DNA from: Cystobacter fuscus DSM 2262
GTDB taxonomy: Bacteria; Myxococcota; Myxococcia; Myxococcales; Myxococcaceae
Assembly (NCBI RefSeq): GCF_000335475.2
Contig: NZ_ANAH02000069.1
Span: forward strand, 1 to 64,000
DNA: 64,000 nucleotides
Reading direction: 5' to 3'
Shown: piece by piece, positions 20,444 to 29,784 of the stretch
How the letters are laid out: the number at the start of each line of letters is the position of its first letter
Numbering within the stretch: position 1 is the stretch's first letter
The notes under the pieces: generated by a model
Databases searched by the model: none
Seen by the model: only the letters and a program-made list of their open reading frames with translations
What the model was told of the DNA's origin: nothing
Translations under genes and position numbers: made by a program

Positions 20444-20952
20444 GTGCTCTCTCCTTGGGGACGAGTGGCGCCCGTGACACCCATCCTCGAATTGTCTTGG
20501 TTTCGCCGCGCACTGCTCTTGCCGCGCCCATTGTCGCACAGACAGACTTTTCATGTCTTTGAATACATCCTTCCCGGACGCAGCCCCGCGCCTTGCGAGG
20601 CGTGGCGGAGACTACAGCGACCCCCTGACATGCAACGGACGGCGAGGAGCCCTTCCCAGATGCTCTGTCTGTGGGTGCGCCGCCTATCTCTCCCGGCTTG
20701 CCTTTGGCGCGGGAAACTACCGGGTGTTCTACAACGATCTGGGCGAGGCCATCGCCTGGCTGATGGCGGTTCAGGACGCGGCCAGTCATTGGATCGCCAG
20801 TTGGGAGCTTCACCCCGGAGGTTGATAGCGGAACTCTACCGCCCACGTCACCGGGACAAGCTCATTCGCGGCCAAGAACGTCCGGACAACAGGCAGGCAC
20901 GAGCGCGCTGTTTCACATTCTGTTGATCCAATGACAGAGTTCAAAACCCACA
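20444..20952. other. 509-base gap without a convincing gene
   Basis: It lies between the divergent S1 protease and Gcr-family genes. A 90-residue open frame on the plus strand (20553-20825) has weak codon bias and no recognisable family, so it is not called. The first part presumably holds the promoter of the S1 protease. Nothing else is seen. Confidence 0.5.
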
Positions 20953-23223
20953 ATGCTCGCATATCCCGTTCACACCTCGACCCCCGCGTCTGTTCTCACC
21001 TCGCCGTCGGTGGAGCAATTGCTCGCCCACTACTCGAGCAGCCCCGAGACGAATCAAAGGTTGCGCGAGTTGCATGCGCTGCTGACGTCTGCCCGTCCCC
21101 AGGCACCGCTCGCGACGCGCATGGCCTGGATGGAGGAGCTGGCTGGCTGGCTCCAGGCTCCAGGCGCCACGCCGCCACGGCGCGGCCGGCTGGCCCCCGT
21201 GGAGTCCGCCGGTTCGGCACGTCTGCGGTTGTTGTTGGAGGTGCTCGGTGAGTCCTCCGCGTGGAGCAAAGCCGTACGCGGTGTCTTCGCCTCGGTCCTC
21301 TCGGAGACGTCGATGCTGCGGCTGCTCACCGAGCCGGGCCTGTCCGCGGGCCGGGGCCTCATGGAGGACGCCCTGACGCGGCTCGGACAACGGCTGCTGC
21401 CCCTCGCACCGGACGAGCGGGACCTGGCACCCCTGGTGTGGAACCTGCTCCCGGGTGAGAAGGGGCAAGCCTGGCTGGACGAGCTGTCCGAGGAGCACGT
21501 GGAGGCCCTCTGCTCCCTGTTGGGGGCGGAGTCCTTCGCTCCGTTGAAGGCGGCGGTGGAGGACGCGGTGGTCATCCTCGCCGCGCGCGTGAGTGCCCGC
21601 GGGCTGGCGAGCGACGTGCTGTCGCGGCTCGCTCCCGCGTCCCTCGAGCTGTCTCCCTTCGTCCACCTGCCGCGCGCGTGCGAGGCGCTGCGCATGGCGG
21701 TACGAGCGGGCGCGGAATCCTCCACGGTGGAAAGCAGACGGAGGGCCTGCGCCGAGGCCATCGCCGGCTGCCGGGCCGCCACGCGGCAGGTGCTGTGCCA
21801 CATGGATGAACACGCGGTGTGTTTCGATCTCGTCTACCGGCTCGAGCAACTGGGCCACACGATCGATCGGCTGGAGTCGTTGCTCTGGCTGCTCGCCCCC
21901 GAGGCTCCCCGCTCCCTGCCCCGCGCCGCCACCCGGCTGCTCTCTTCCCTGCTCCAGGCTCACACACGGGAGCGCGGCGTGGTGGAGCTCTTCCGCAGCG
22001 GTGTGCGCAGCATCGCGCGGCGCATCTTCGAGCACACGGGCAAGGTGGGCCGTCACTACATCACCACCACCCAGGACGAGTACCACCGGATGGTGAGCGC
22101 GGCGGCGGGCGGAGGATTGCTCACCGCGGGCACCGCCGCGCTCAAGCTGGCCATCACCTTCGCGGCGCTGCCGCTCTTCTTCGAGGGGCTGGCCGCCGCC
22201 ACCAACTACGCGGTCTGCTTCCTTCTCATCCAGTTGCTCGGCTTCGCCCTGGCCACCAAGCAGCCTTCCATGACCGCCGCCGCCCTGGCGGCCTCCATGG
22301 ACGTGAAGGCGGGCGACAAGGAGATGCACAGCCTGGTGAGGCAGCTCGCCTGCATCACCCGCTCCCAGCTGGCCGCGGTCTTCGGCAACCTCGGCGCGGT
22401 GGTGACCACCGTCACCCTCCTGGGGGGGGTGCTCCAGGCGATCCGGGGCCGGCCCCTGCTGGAGGTGCACGAGGCGGAGTACGTGGTGCGCTCGCTCCAC
22501 CCGTTCAAGAGCGCCACGCTCCTCTACGCCGCCTTCACGGGCGTGCTGTTGTGGTGCTCGAGCGTCTTCGGCGGCTGGCTGGAGAACTGGGTGCACTACC
22601 GGCGCCTGCCCGAGGCACTCGCGCGCCACCACGGGCTGCGCGCCTGGCTGGGCGAGGCCCGGGCCCAGCGGCTGGGCAGGGCCATCGCGCACCACGCGTG
22701 CGGCCTGGGCGCCAATGTCAGCCTCGGCCTGCTGCTGGGCATGACCCCCGCGGTGTGCCGCTTCTTCGGCCTGCCGCTGGACGTGCGGCACGTCACGCTC
22801 AGTGCCGGCACGCTCGCCTTCGCCGGCGTGACGCTGGGTGCCGAGCGGCTCTTGGAGCCGGCCTTCCTCTGGGCGGTGACGGGCATCCTCCTGGTCGGAG
22901 TGTTCAACCTGACCGTGAGCTTCTCCCTGGGCCTCTCCGCGGCGGTGCATGCACGAGGACTCGCCCCGGTGGGCTTCCTGCGCCTGGCGTGCGCGGTCCT
23001 CACGGGGGGCATCCGCTCGCTCTCCGACTTCATCCTCCCGCCCCGGCCCCCGCTCTTGCCGGCGCAACCGCCCTCCTCGCGCTACAGCGTGCGCTCCGCG
23101 GAGCGCACGCGCACCCTCTCCGGCAAGCACGGCGCGGGGCATGAGGGGCACGAGCTGCCGGCGCTGCTCGCCCGGGAGCCGGCCCCGCCGGACGGCTCGG
23201 GTTCCACCGCGACAGGCCATTGA
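20953..23223 (+). CDS. Gcr-family membrane protein (annotated in databases as 'site-specific recombinase')
   Basis: A 756-residue protein with a soluble alpha-helical N-terminal half (about 1-370) and a C-terminal half of several membrane helices (about 375-700). The GRHYITTTQDEYHRM stretch (about 360-375), directly followed by GGGLLTAGTAALK, and NYAVCFLLIQLLG match the family named after gonococcal Gcr. That name rests on one old observation. The protein lacks the Tyr or Ser recombinase catalytic set and is mostly membrane-embedded, so a recombinase role is doubtful. It is a single gene preceded by a long non-coding gap, with no RBS of note. Confidence 0.75.
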   Translation: MLAYPVHTSTPASVLTSPSVEQLLAHYSSSPETNQRLRELHALLTSARPQAPLATRMAWMEELAGWLQAPGATPPRRGRLAPVESAGSARLRLLLEVLGESSAWSKAVRGVFASVLSETSMLRLLTEPGLSAGRGLMEDALTRLGQRLLPLAPDERDLAPLVWNLLPGEKGQAWLDELSEEHVEALCSLLGAESFAPLKAAVEDAVVILAARVSARGLASDVLSRLAPASLELSPFVHLPRACEALRMAVRAGAESSTVESRRRACAEAIAGCRAATRQVLCHMDEHAVCFDLVYRLEQLGHTIDRLESLLWLLAPEAPRSLPRAATRLLSSLLQAHTRERGVVELFRSGVRSIARRIFEHTGKVGRHYITTTQDEYHRMVSAAAGGGLLTAGTAALKLAITFAALPLFFEGLAAATNYAVCFLLIQLLGFALATKQPSMTAAALAASMDVKAGDKEMHSLVRQLACITRSQLAAVFGNLGAVVTTVTLLGGVLQAIRGRPLLEVHEAEYVVRSLHPFKSATLLYAAFTGVLLWCSSVFGGWLENWVHYRRLPEALARHHGLRAWLGEARAQRLGRAIAHHACGLGANVSLGLLLGMTPAVCRFFGLPLDVRHVTLSAGTLAFAGVTLGAERLLEPAFLWAVTGILLVGVFNLTVSFSLGLSAAVHARGLAPVGFLRLACAVLTGGIRSLSDFILPPRPPLLPAQPPSSRYSVRSAERTRTLSGKHGAGHEGHELPALLAREPAPPDGSGSTATGH

Positions 23224-23288
23224 GCCGCGAGCGCGCCACTCCGGCCAGTTCCTCCCGGAGCGCGCGCGGCCCATGACTCCGTGGACAC

Positions 23289-23687
23289 TCAGAACGGCTC
23301 GAAGCAGTCGTAGTTGTGCTGCGAGGAGATGCGGTGGTCGCGGAAGGTGAGGAACACGGCGAACGAGGCGCGCATCGTGCCTCCCGCTGGCAGCGAGCCC
23401 ACCGGCACCTCGAGCGTGCCGCTCCATTCGAGCTCGAGGGCCACCTGGTCCCCCAGCGCCAACGCGTTCTTCACCTCGTAGCGCTGGGCGGACACCACCT
23501 TCTGGCCCCGTTCCGCCGCCTCGAGCAGGGCCCTCAAGTCCCTCGTCGCTCCCTGGGGGACGAGCCGGTTGGGGTACTCCCGCTGCGTCACCTCGGGGTG
23601 GAAGAAGGCGCTCAGCGCCTCTCCGGTCGCCCCCTCCTCGATGGCACGGAGGTAGCGGCGCGCGAAGTCGAGATTCGTCGTGGACAT
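23289..23687 (-). CDS. SnoaL/NTF2-like small protein
   Basis: A 132-residue single cone-fold domain: an N-terminal helix pair (NLDFARRYLRAIEEG), a strand region with LFHPEV-type SAFFHPEVTQRE, and late antiparallel strands ending HNYDCFEPF. The family includes polyketide cyclases, isomerases and ligand-binding proteins; catalytic residues cannot be assigned. It is divergent from a MarR regulator, with a three-part operator directly in front of its start, so it is almost certainly that regulator's target. Confidence 0.78.
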   Translation of the reverse strand: MSTTNLDFARRYLRAIEEGATGEALSAFFHPEVTQREYPNRLVPQGATRDLRALLEAAERGQKVVSAQRYEVKNALALGDQVALELEWSGTLEVPVGSLPAGGTMRASFAVFLTFRDHRISSQHNYDCFEPF

Positions 23688-23707
23688 GGTGTTCTCCCTT
23701 CGTTTTC

Positions 23708-23749
23708 ACAACCCAGGTTGTACAACCCAGATTGCACAACCTGGGTTGT
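23708..23749. promoter_or_regulatory. Triple abutting 14-bp operator of the MarR regulator
   Basis: Three contiguous 14-bp units fill 42 bases: ACAACCCAGGTTGT (23708-23721), ACAACCCAGATTGC (23722-23735) and ACAACCTGGGTTGT (23736-23749). The first and third are each ACAACC/GGTTGT palindromes and are exact reverse complements of one another; the middle is an imperfect copy. They sit 20 bases from the SnoaL start and 18 from the MarR start, ideal to repress both. Confidence 0.85.
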
Positions 23750-23767
23750 GGATGCAAGGGTCTTCCC

Positions 23768-24262
23768 ATGTCACGCCGCCAGGAAGCCGCCCCCGTGCAG
23801 CCCGAGTCCCTGGATCTGGGACACCTCGCCCTCTTCGTGGGGATGAGGGTGAACGACCTCGTGCTCGAGGAGATTCACGCGGCGGGCTTCACGGGCCTGC
23901 GCCAGGCGCATGGGTTCGTCTTCCAGCACCTGCTGGGAGGTGCCCGATCGATCAGCGAGCTCGCGGCGCTGCTCGAGGTGACCCAGCAGGCCGCGTCGAA
24001 GACGATCGCCGAGCTCGAGAAGCTGGGCTACGTCGAGGAGACGCGGTCCGAGGACGCGCGCGTGCGGCGGGTGCGCCTGTCCTCACGTGGACAGGCCGCC
24101 GTCGACAAGAGTCGTGCGGCGCGGGCCGGGCTCGAGGAGCGTCTGCGACGGGACCATGGGAGCCGCGCGGTGGAGGAGGCCCGGAAGCTCCTGGCGAGCG
24201 CGCTCGACTCCCTCGGGGGCACGCAAGCCGTGCGTGCCCGGAAGGTCCGCTCGCCCCGCTGA
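23768..24262 (+). CDS. MarR-family transcriptional regulator
   Basis: A 164-residue winged-helix protein. The HTH segment RSISELAALLEVTQQAASKTIAELE is visible (about 60-84), followed by the wing with the conserved ARVRRVRLSSRG. The start was set to ATG 23768 because the upstream extension would encode the operator itself. It likely senses a small aromatic or oxidant ligand and represses itself and the divergent SnoaL-like gene by binding the triple operator. Most MarR proteins are 140-160 residues, in line with this. Confidence 0.87.
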   Translation: MSRRQEAAPVQPESLDLGHLALFVGMRVNDLVLEEIHAAGFTGLRQAHGFVFQHLLGGARSISELAALLEVTQQAASKTIAELEKLGYVEETRSEDARVRRVRLSSRGQAAVDKSRAARAGLEERLRRDHGSRAVEEARKLLASALDSLGGTQAVRARKVRSPR

Positions 24263-24349
24263 GCGGACGAGTCCCTCCGCCCCAGGGGCAATGGTTCCTC
24301 CCGGTGTCTCCGTAGTACGGCACCCACGGGTCCTCGAGAAGGAGACACC

Positions 24350-24802
24350 GTGGCGCGAATCCTGGTCATCCATGGTCCGAACCTGAACCTGCTCGGAAGA
24401 CGGGAGCGGGACATCTACGGCTCGGACACCCTGGCGGAGATCAACCACGTGCTGACGGAGGCCGCACGGCGGCACTCGGTCGAGCTGGAGTTCTTCCAGA
24501 GCAACCACGAGGGCGCCCTCATCGACAAGATCCAGGGGGCGCTGGAGACCGCCCGGGGCATCCTCATCAACCCGGGAGGCCTCACCCACTACAGCATCGC
24601 CCTCCGAGATGCCTTGAGCGCGGTGGCCCTGCCCACCGTCGAGGTCCACCTGTCCAACATCCACGCCCGAGAGGATTTCCGCGGCCACACGGTGATCGCG
24701 CCCGTGTGTATCGGACAGGTCGGCGGGTTTGGAAAGCAGAGCTATGTGCTGGGGTTGATGGGACTGGTGAGTCACCTCGAGCAGAACGGGCGCCTCGCCT
24801 GA
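24350..24802 (+). CDS. aroQ: Type II 3-dehydroquinate dehydratase
   Basis: A 150-residue protein that dehydrates 3-dehydroquinate to 3-dehydroshikimate in the shikimate pathway, as a cytosolic dodecamer. The family hallmarks are all present: the opening [12 protein letters not shown] with the flexible Arg/Tyr lid (RERDIYG, catalytic Tyr about 24), [28 protein letters not shown], and the catalytic His in [10 protein letters not shown]. The start is GTG 24350 with GAAGGAGA eight bases before it. No other shikimate genes are adjacent. Confidence 0.93.
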   Translation: MARILVIHGPNLNLLGRRERDIYGSDTLAEINHVLTEAARRHSVELEFFQSNHEGALIDKIQGALETARGILINPGGLTHYSIALRDALSAVALPTVEVHLSNIHAREDFRGHTVIAPVCIGQVGGFGKQSYVLGLMGLVSHLEQNGRLA

Positions 24803-25038
24803 AGCGGCCCCACACTCGAGCGATCGGGTCCACGCGCGACCGAGAACACATCCGCCACCCTGGCCGGTCCCCTCGAGCACGGCATGCGAGGCCGCCCCTC
24901 CCCTCGTGACGGACCCCGTCCGCCATCGTCCATGGGGGTGCCTTGCGACGCACGCACACACGTCACAACTCTGACGCACGACGTCGGACTGTGCGTGAAG
25001 CCATTCGTCTTGATCGTGCCGCGTCCTGGAGGTGCCCT

Positions 25039-26583
25039 GTGCCCAAGTCCTTGATTGCTTCCGCTGAGTGGTCCCTCCTGCTGTCTCGCCTGCGCGCGCT
25101 CGCACCCGAGGCATTCGACAGCCAGGGCCGCGTGCTCAACCTGATTGCTCGCGAGTGGGGCAATCCGGGCCACGGCAAGCCCTATCTCTCTCCGGTGGAC
25201 GGCTCCCAGCTGGGATTGCTGCCCATGATCGACCTGACCACCGCCACGCACGCGGTGGCCTCCGCCGCCGAGGAGGCCGAGGAGTGGGCCCGGGTGGACC
25301 TCGACACGCGCAAGGAGCGTGTGAGCGCCTGTCTGGACCTGCTGCGCGAGAACCATGAGCTGCTCGCCCTGCTTCTCACGTGGGAGATCGGCAAGCCCGT
25401 GCCCCAGTCGCGCGTCAGCGTGGAGCGGTGCATCTCCGGCGTGAAGTGGTACATGGAGAACATCGAGTCGATGATGGCGGGCCGCGAGCCGCTCGGGCTC
25501 ATCTCCAACATCGCCTCGTGGAACTACCCCATGTCGGTGTTGATGCACGCCACGCTGGTCCAGGTGCTCGCGGGCAACGCCGTCATCGCCAAGTCACCCA
25601 CGGATGGGGGCCTCCTGGCCCTCACCCTCGCGATGGCCTTCGCCCGCCGCTGCGGGCTCCCGATGTCGTTCGTGAGCGGCTCGGGAGGCAAGCTCAGCGA
25701 GGCCCTGGTGCGAGACCCCCACATCGCCTGCCTGTCCTTCGTGGGTGGCAAGGTCAACGGGCGCGACATCGCCGCGAGCCTCTATGATCGCAAGAAGCGC
25801 TACATGCTGGAGATGGAGGGGGTCAACACCTACGGCATCTGGCGCTTCAGTGACTGGAATCAACTGGCGAAGCAGCTCAAGAAGGGCTTCGAGTATGGCA
25901 AGCAGCGCTGCACGGCCTACCCGCGGTTCGTGGTGGAGCGCGGCCTGGTGCCCCGCTTCCTCGAGATGTACCTGCCGGTGCTCACGTCACTGAAGGTGGG
26001 CCACCCGTTGCTCGGGGAGACGCGGACGGCACAGCCCCCCTCGGTGGACTTCGGTCCGCTCATCAACAGCCGCAAGGTCGAGGAGCTGCACGCCATGATG
26101 AGCGAGGCCGAGGCCAAGGGAGCCGTTCCCCTGTACAAGGGCCGACTGGAGCCGGACCTGTTCCTGCCGGACCAGGACGTGTCGGCCTACCTCGGTCCCT
26201 GCGCCTTCCTCCACGTGCCGAGGAACTGTCGCCTCTATCACAACGAGCCGTTCGGCCCGGTGGACTCCATCGTCGTCGTGGACACGGAGGAGGAGCTCGT
26301 CACGGAAATGAACGTCTCCAACGGAGCGCTCGTGGCCTCACTCGCCTGCGATGAGCCCGAGACGGCCCGGCGCATCGCCTCCGAGCTGCGCGCCTTCAAG
26401 GTGGGCCACAACACCACCCGCTCCCGCGGCGACCGGGAGGAGTCCTTCGGCGGCATCGGCCAGTCCTGGCAGGGCTGCTTCGTGGGAGGCGCCTACCTCG
26501 TGCAGGCCGTGACGCAGGGCCCTCCTGGCGAGCGCCCCTTCGGCAACTTCCCTGACTACACCCTGCTACCGGAGAAGCGGTAG
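25039..26583 (+). CDS. Aldehyde dehydrogenase family protein, divergent
   Basis: A 514-residue NAD(P)-dependent aldehyde dehydrogenase. Catalytic residues are in place: Asn162 (ASWNYPM), Lys185 (VIAKSP), Glu258 (MLEMEG) and Cys291 (KQRCTAYPRF). The general-base motif is LEMEG rather than the usual LELGG and the nucleophile loop is KQRC rather than GQxC, so it belongs to an outlying branch, and the substrate is unknown. GTG 25039 is used because GGAGG lies seven bases upstream and family homology begins soon after; the longer frame starting at 24943 is Arg-rich and unconvincing. Confidence 0.82.
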   Translation: MPKSLIASAEWSLLLSRLRALAPEAFDSQGRVLNLIAREWGNPGHGKPYLSPVDGSQLGLLPMIDLTTATHAVASAAEEAEEWARVDLDTRKERVSACLDLLRENHELLALLLTWEIGKPVPQSRVSVERCISGVKWYMENIESMMAGREPLGLISNIASWNYPMSVLMHATLVQVLAGNAVIAKSPTDGGLLALTLAMAFARRCGLPMSFVSGSGGKLSEALVRDPHIACLSFVGGKVNGRDIAASLYDRKKRYMLEMEGVNTYGIWRFSDWNQLAKQLKKGFEYGKQRCTAYPRFVVERGLVPRFLEMYLPVLTSLKVGHPLLGETRTAQPPSVDFGPLINSRKVEELHAMMSEAEAKGAVPLYKGRLEPDLFLPDQDVSAYLGPCAFLHVPRNCRLYHNEPFGPVDSIVVVDTEEELVTEMNVSNGALVASLACDEPETARRIASELRAFKVGHNTTRSRGDREESFGGIGQSWQGCFVGGAYLVQAVTQGPPGERPFGNFPDYTLLPEKR

Positions 26584-26651
26584 CGGTTCGCCGGGCCCGC
26601 GCCCCGGCCTCGTGCCGGCGCAGGCACAGCTCCTAGGGGTCCCAAGTTGAG

Positions 26652-26680
26652 CACACTGCGTCAAAACTCACACTGCGTCA
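26652..26680. promoter_or_regulatory. Direct repeats upstream of the TonB receptor
   Basis: CACACTGCGTCA occurs twice, at 26652-26663 and 26669-26680, a 17-base period. The pair lies about 116-144 bases before the receptor start. Candidate binding site for a regulator that reads direct repeats. Confidence 0.4.
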
Positions 26681-26795
26681 CCCTGAGGGGAGATTCCTCA
26701 CCGTGAAGCCGTTTACACAAAGCGGGGATGAGTCTAGATGGCGCAGCAGAATGACCAGAATCTCGCGGGACCACTCAGAGGACAGCATCAAGGAC

Positions 26796-29729
26796 ATGGC
26801 TCGCAATGCTCGCGTCTCCAGTGCGCGGGTGTCGCGAGTCATGCGCATCTGGAGCGTGTTGGGACTCGCCGCCCTGCTCACGGCCACGCCAGCGCTCGCG
26901 CAGAGGACGACAGCGGCCATCCGGGTCGGCCTCAGTGCGCTCCGCGGGCCGGCCACCGGCGTGACCGTGCTCGCGGTGAACACCCAGAACGGCTTCGCGA
27001 CGAAGGGGATCGCGCGCACGGATGGCTCTTTCTTCCTGACCGGCCTGGCGCCCGGTGAGTATGTCATCACCGTCACCCAGCCCGACGGCAAGGAAACCTA
27101 TCGGACGGTCACCGTCCAGGTCGGCCAGACGGTGGACCTGAACATCAACGTCGAGGAGGAGACGGCACTGGATCTCGGCCAGGGCGAGACCCTGTTCGTC
27201 CAGGGCAAGACCCCCGAGAGTTCGACCTCCGAGGTCGCCACCAACGTCAGCCGCGAACAGATCGCGAACCTGCCCCAGAGCAACCGCAACTTCCTCAACT
27301 TCGCGGCCCTCGCGCCGGGCGTTCGCGTCTCCAACGATGAGTTCAACAAGAACTTCTCGTCTGGCGCGCTCGCGGCGAGCAGCACCAACGTGTTCGTGGA
27401 TGGCGTGAGTCTCAAGAACAACGTCATCCAAGGCGGGTTGGTCGGTCAGGACTCGAGCCGCGGAAACCCCTTCCCCCAGCTCGCGGTCAGCGGGTTCCGC
27501 GTGATCACGCAGAACTACAAGGCCGAGTACGAGCAGGCCAACTCCGCGATCATCTCCGCCATCACGCGCTCGGGCGGCAACGAATTCCATGGTGACCTCC
27601 TCTTCAACTTCCAGAACCAGGCGTTGATGGCGCGGGATTACTTCGCCGTGCAGCGTGGCGAGCTGGTGCGGCCCGAGGAGCTTCGCTCCCAGTTCGGAGC
27701 GGCGTTGGGGGGCCCCGTGGTGAAGGACAAGCTGCACTTCTTCGCGACCTATGAAGGCAACGTGCAGAACCGCGTGAACGTGGTGACGCTCGGCAATCCG
27801 ACGGAGGAGAACCTGAGCCGGTTCGGCCAGTTCCAGGGCAGCTTCACCAGCCCCTTCCGGGAGCACCTCGGCTTCGGGAAGCTGACCTGGAGGCCGGCGG
27901 ACAACCAGACCCTGGATGTCAGCGCCAGCCTCAGACGGGAGACCGACGTCCGCAACTTCGGTGGCCAGTTGAGCTTCGAGAGCGCCGAGGACGTGCGCAA
28001 CGATGTCCTCACCGCCACGGCCCGGCATCAGCTGCGGCTGGGCTCGCTGACGAACGAGGCCACGCTTCAGTACCTCGACTCGCGCTGGCACCCGACCGCC
28101 ACGTACTCTGGCGCGGTCGGGCAGGACTACGAGGGCGTCATCCGGATCGGCGGCCGCGATACCAGCCAGGACATCCGCCAGCAGGCCTTCACGTTGCGCA
28201 ACGACACGACGTTCGCGAACTTCGATTGGGCCGGCCAGCACGTGGTGAAGGCGGGCGCCAAGCTCTCCTTCCAGCACTACCAGATCGAGCGCACGCAGTC
28301 CGGCAACCCCGTGTTCCGCTTCCGTCAGGATGCCGAGAACGGCCTCAGCTACGACTTCCCGGCCGAAGCCGCCTATGGCGTCGGTGACCCGAGGGCGGCG
28401 GCCAACAACACGCAGGTGGGTGTGTACCTCCAGGACGATTGGGAGATCGCCAAGAGGCTGACCCTGAACGTGGGCCTCCGGTGGGATATCGAGACCAACC
28501 CCCTGAACAACGACTACGTGACGCCCGCGGAGGTCCGCGCGGCGGTGGAGGAACTCGCCGACACTGTCGCGCGGACGAATGGGCCCGGCTTCTTCCCCGT
28601 CGAGAACTACCTGACCAACGGCAAGCAGCGCCCTGTCTTCCTGGGCGCGGTGCAGCCGCGGCTCGGCGCGGCCTTCGACGTGATGGGCAACGGCCACACG
28701 GTTCTCTTCGCCGGCGCCGGGCGCTACTACGATCGCACCCTGTTCAACACCGGCGTGGACGAGCGGCTCCGCCTTCAGTACCAGGTCCGCACGTTCTATT
28801 TCTCGGCGGACGGCGCCCCCCGCAACGGGCAGCCGACCATCGCCTGGCGGCCCGAGTACCTGAGCCGGGAGGGTCTCAATTCGCTGATCAGCAGCGGCGT
28901 GGCTCCCGCCCCGGAGATCTACCTGCTCGAGAACGACACCAAACCGCAGTTCAGCGACCAGTTCAGCGCGGGCGTCCGGCAACAGGTGGGCCCGATCAAC
29001 ACCTCGGTGACGGTCACGCACATCCGTAGCCAGAATGGCATCGGCTTCTATCCCGCCAACCGCCTGTCGACAGGCACCCGCGACTACCTCCCCGTGCCGG
29101 GCGGATTCGGCACCGTCATGATCTCGGTCGACGACCGGACCGCCGACTACAGCAGCGTGCAGGTCTCGGCGGAGAAGCCCTATTCGAGCGAGCTCTCGGC
29201 GGGGGGCTTTCAGTGGGGGGCCTCCCTGGCCTACACCTTGGGAGTCGCTCGGGAGCGTGGGTCGGAATTCAACTTCGACTATCCGACCGTCAAGGACAGC
29301 CCCATCACCCCCACCTGGAATGACGAGCGCCATCGGCTCGTGCTCTCCGGCATCGTGGGACTGCCCCTGGACTTCAAGCTGTCCACGCTGATCACCCTGG
29401 GAAGCGGCTTGCCCTACACCATCGCCGATGCGTCCAGGGGCTACGATCCCACCGAGTTCGTGCTGCTCACGAATGGAGGCCGGGCGCAGGGCCTCCTCCA
29501 GTTCAGCCAGGTGGATGTCCGACTGGCCAAGGACTTCACGCTCGCCAAGGGGGGCCACCGGATCAGCGCCTTCGCCGAGTGCTTCAACCTCCTCAACACC
29601 AGGAACTTCGGCGGATACGACGGGTTCATTCCACCGGGGACAGAGCCCGCGAACCCGAATTTCGGGAAGCCCACGAGCCTGGTGGGGCCGCCGCGCAGCG
29701 TTCAGTTCGGCATAGGCTACAGTTTCTGA
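26796..29729 (+). CDS. TonB-dependent outer-membrane receptor with N-terminal carboxypeptidase-regulatory-like domain
   Basis: About 977 residues. A signal peptide (RIWSVLGLAALLTATPALAQ) is followed by a carboxypeptidase-D-like beta-sandwich (about 40-125; DGSFFLTGLAPGEYVITV), a plug domain (about 140-260, including NVSREQIANLPQSNRNFLNF) and a beta-barrel to the C-terminal aromatic GIGYSF. This is the OmpA-related/Oar-like architecture common in myxobacteria, where Oar is needed for development and adhesion. The ligand is unknown, and no siderophore or SusD gene is adjacent. A GTG at 26703 gives a 31-residue extension in the same frame; 26796 is chosen as closer to the signal peptide, but the start is uncertain. 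Confidence 0.85.
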   Translation: MARNARVSSARVSRVMRIWSVLGLAALLTATPALAQRTTAAIRVGLSALRGPATGVTVLAVNTQNGFATKGIARTDGSFFLTGLAPGEYVITVTQPDGKETYRTVTVQVGQTVDLNINVEEETALDLGQGETLFVQGKTPESSTSEVATNVSREQIANLPQSNRNFLNFAALAPGVRVSNDEFNKNFSSGALAASSTNVFVDGVSLKNNVIQGGLVGQDSSRGNPFPQLAVSGFRVITQNYKAEYEQANSAIISAITRSGGNEFHGDLLFNFQNQALMARDYFAVQRGELVRPEELRSQFGAALGGPVVKDKLHFFATYEGNVQNRVNVVTLGNPTEENLSRFGQFQGSFTSPFREHLGFGKLTWRPADNQTLDVSASLRRETDVRNFGGQLSFESAEDVRNDVLTATARHQLRLGSLTNEATLQYLDSRWHPTATYSGAVGQDYEGVIRIGGRDTSQDIRQQAFTLRNDTTFANFDWAGQHVVKAGAKLSFQHYQIERTQSGNPVFRFRQDAENGLSYDFPAEAAYGVGDPRAAANNTQVGVYLQDDWEIAKRLTLNVGLRWDIETNPLNNDYVTPAEVRAAVEELADTVARTNGPGFFPVENYLTNGKQRPVFLGAVQPRLGAAFDVMGNGHTVLFAGAGRYYDRTLFNTGVDERLRLQYQVRTFYFSADGAPRNGQPTIAWRPEYLSREGLNSLISSGVAPAPEIYLLENDTKPQFSDQFSAGVRQQVGPINTSVTVTHIRSQNGIGFYPANRLSTGTRDYLPVPGGFGTVMISVDDRTADYSSVQVSAEKPYSSELSAGGFQWGASLAYTLGVARERGSEFNFDYPTVKDSPITPTWNDERHRLVLSGIVGLPLDFKLSTLITLGSGLPYTIADASRGYDPTEFVLLTNGGRAQGLLQFSQVDVRLAKDFTLAKGGHRISAFAECFNLLNTRNFGGYDGFIPPGTEPANPNFGKPTSLVGPPRSVQFGIGYSF

Positions 29730-29784
29730 AGAGGACGGGACCTCCAGTTCTGGACGCGGTGGCCCTCTTCTTCCTGGAGGGACC

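Noticed and set aside
20553-20825. A 90-residue frame in the gap between S1 protease and Gcr genes
   Set aside because: No ribosome site, weak codon bias, no recognised homology; could be a decayed gene but there is no support.
20953-23223. Gcr-family gene as a mobile-element recombinase
   Set aside because: It lacks tyrosine or serine recombinase catalytic residues, has several membrane helices and no attachment sites or repeats around it.
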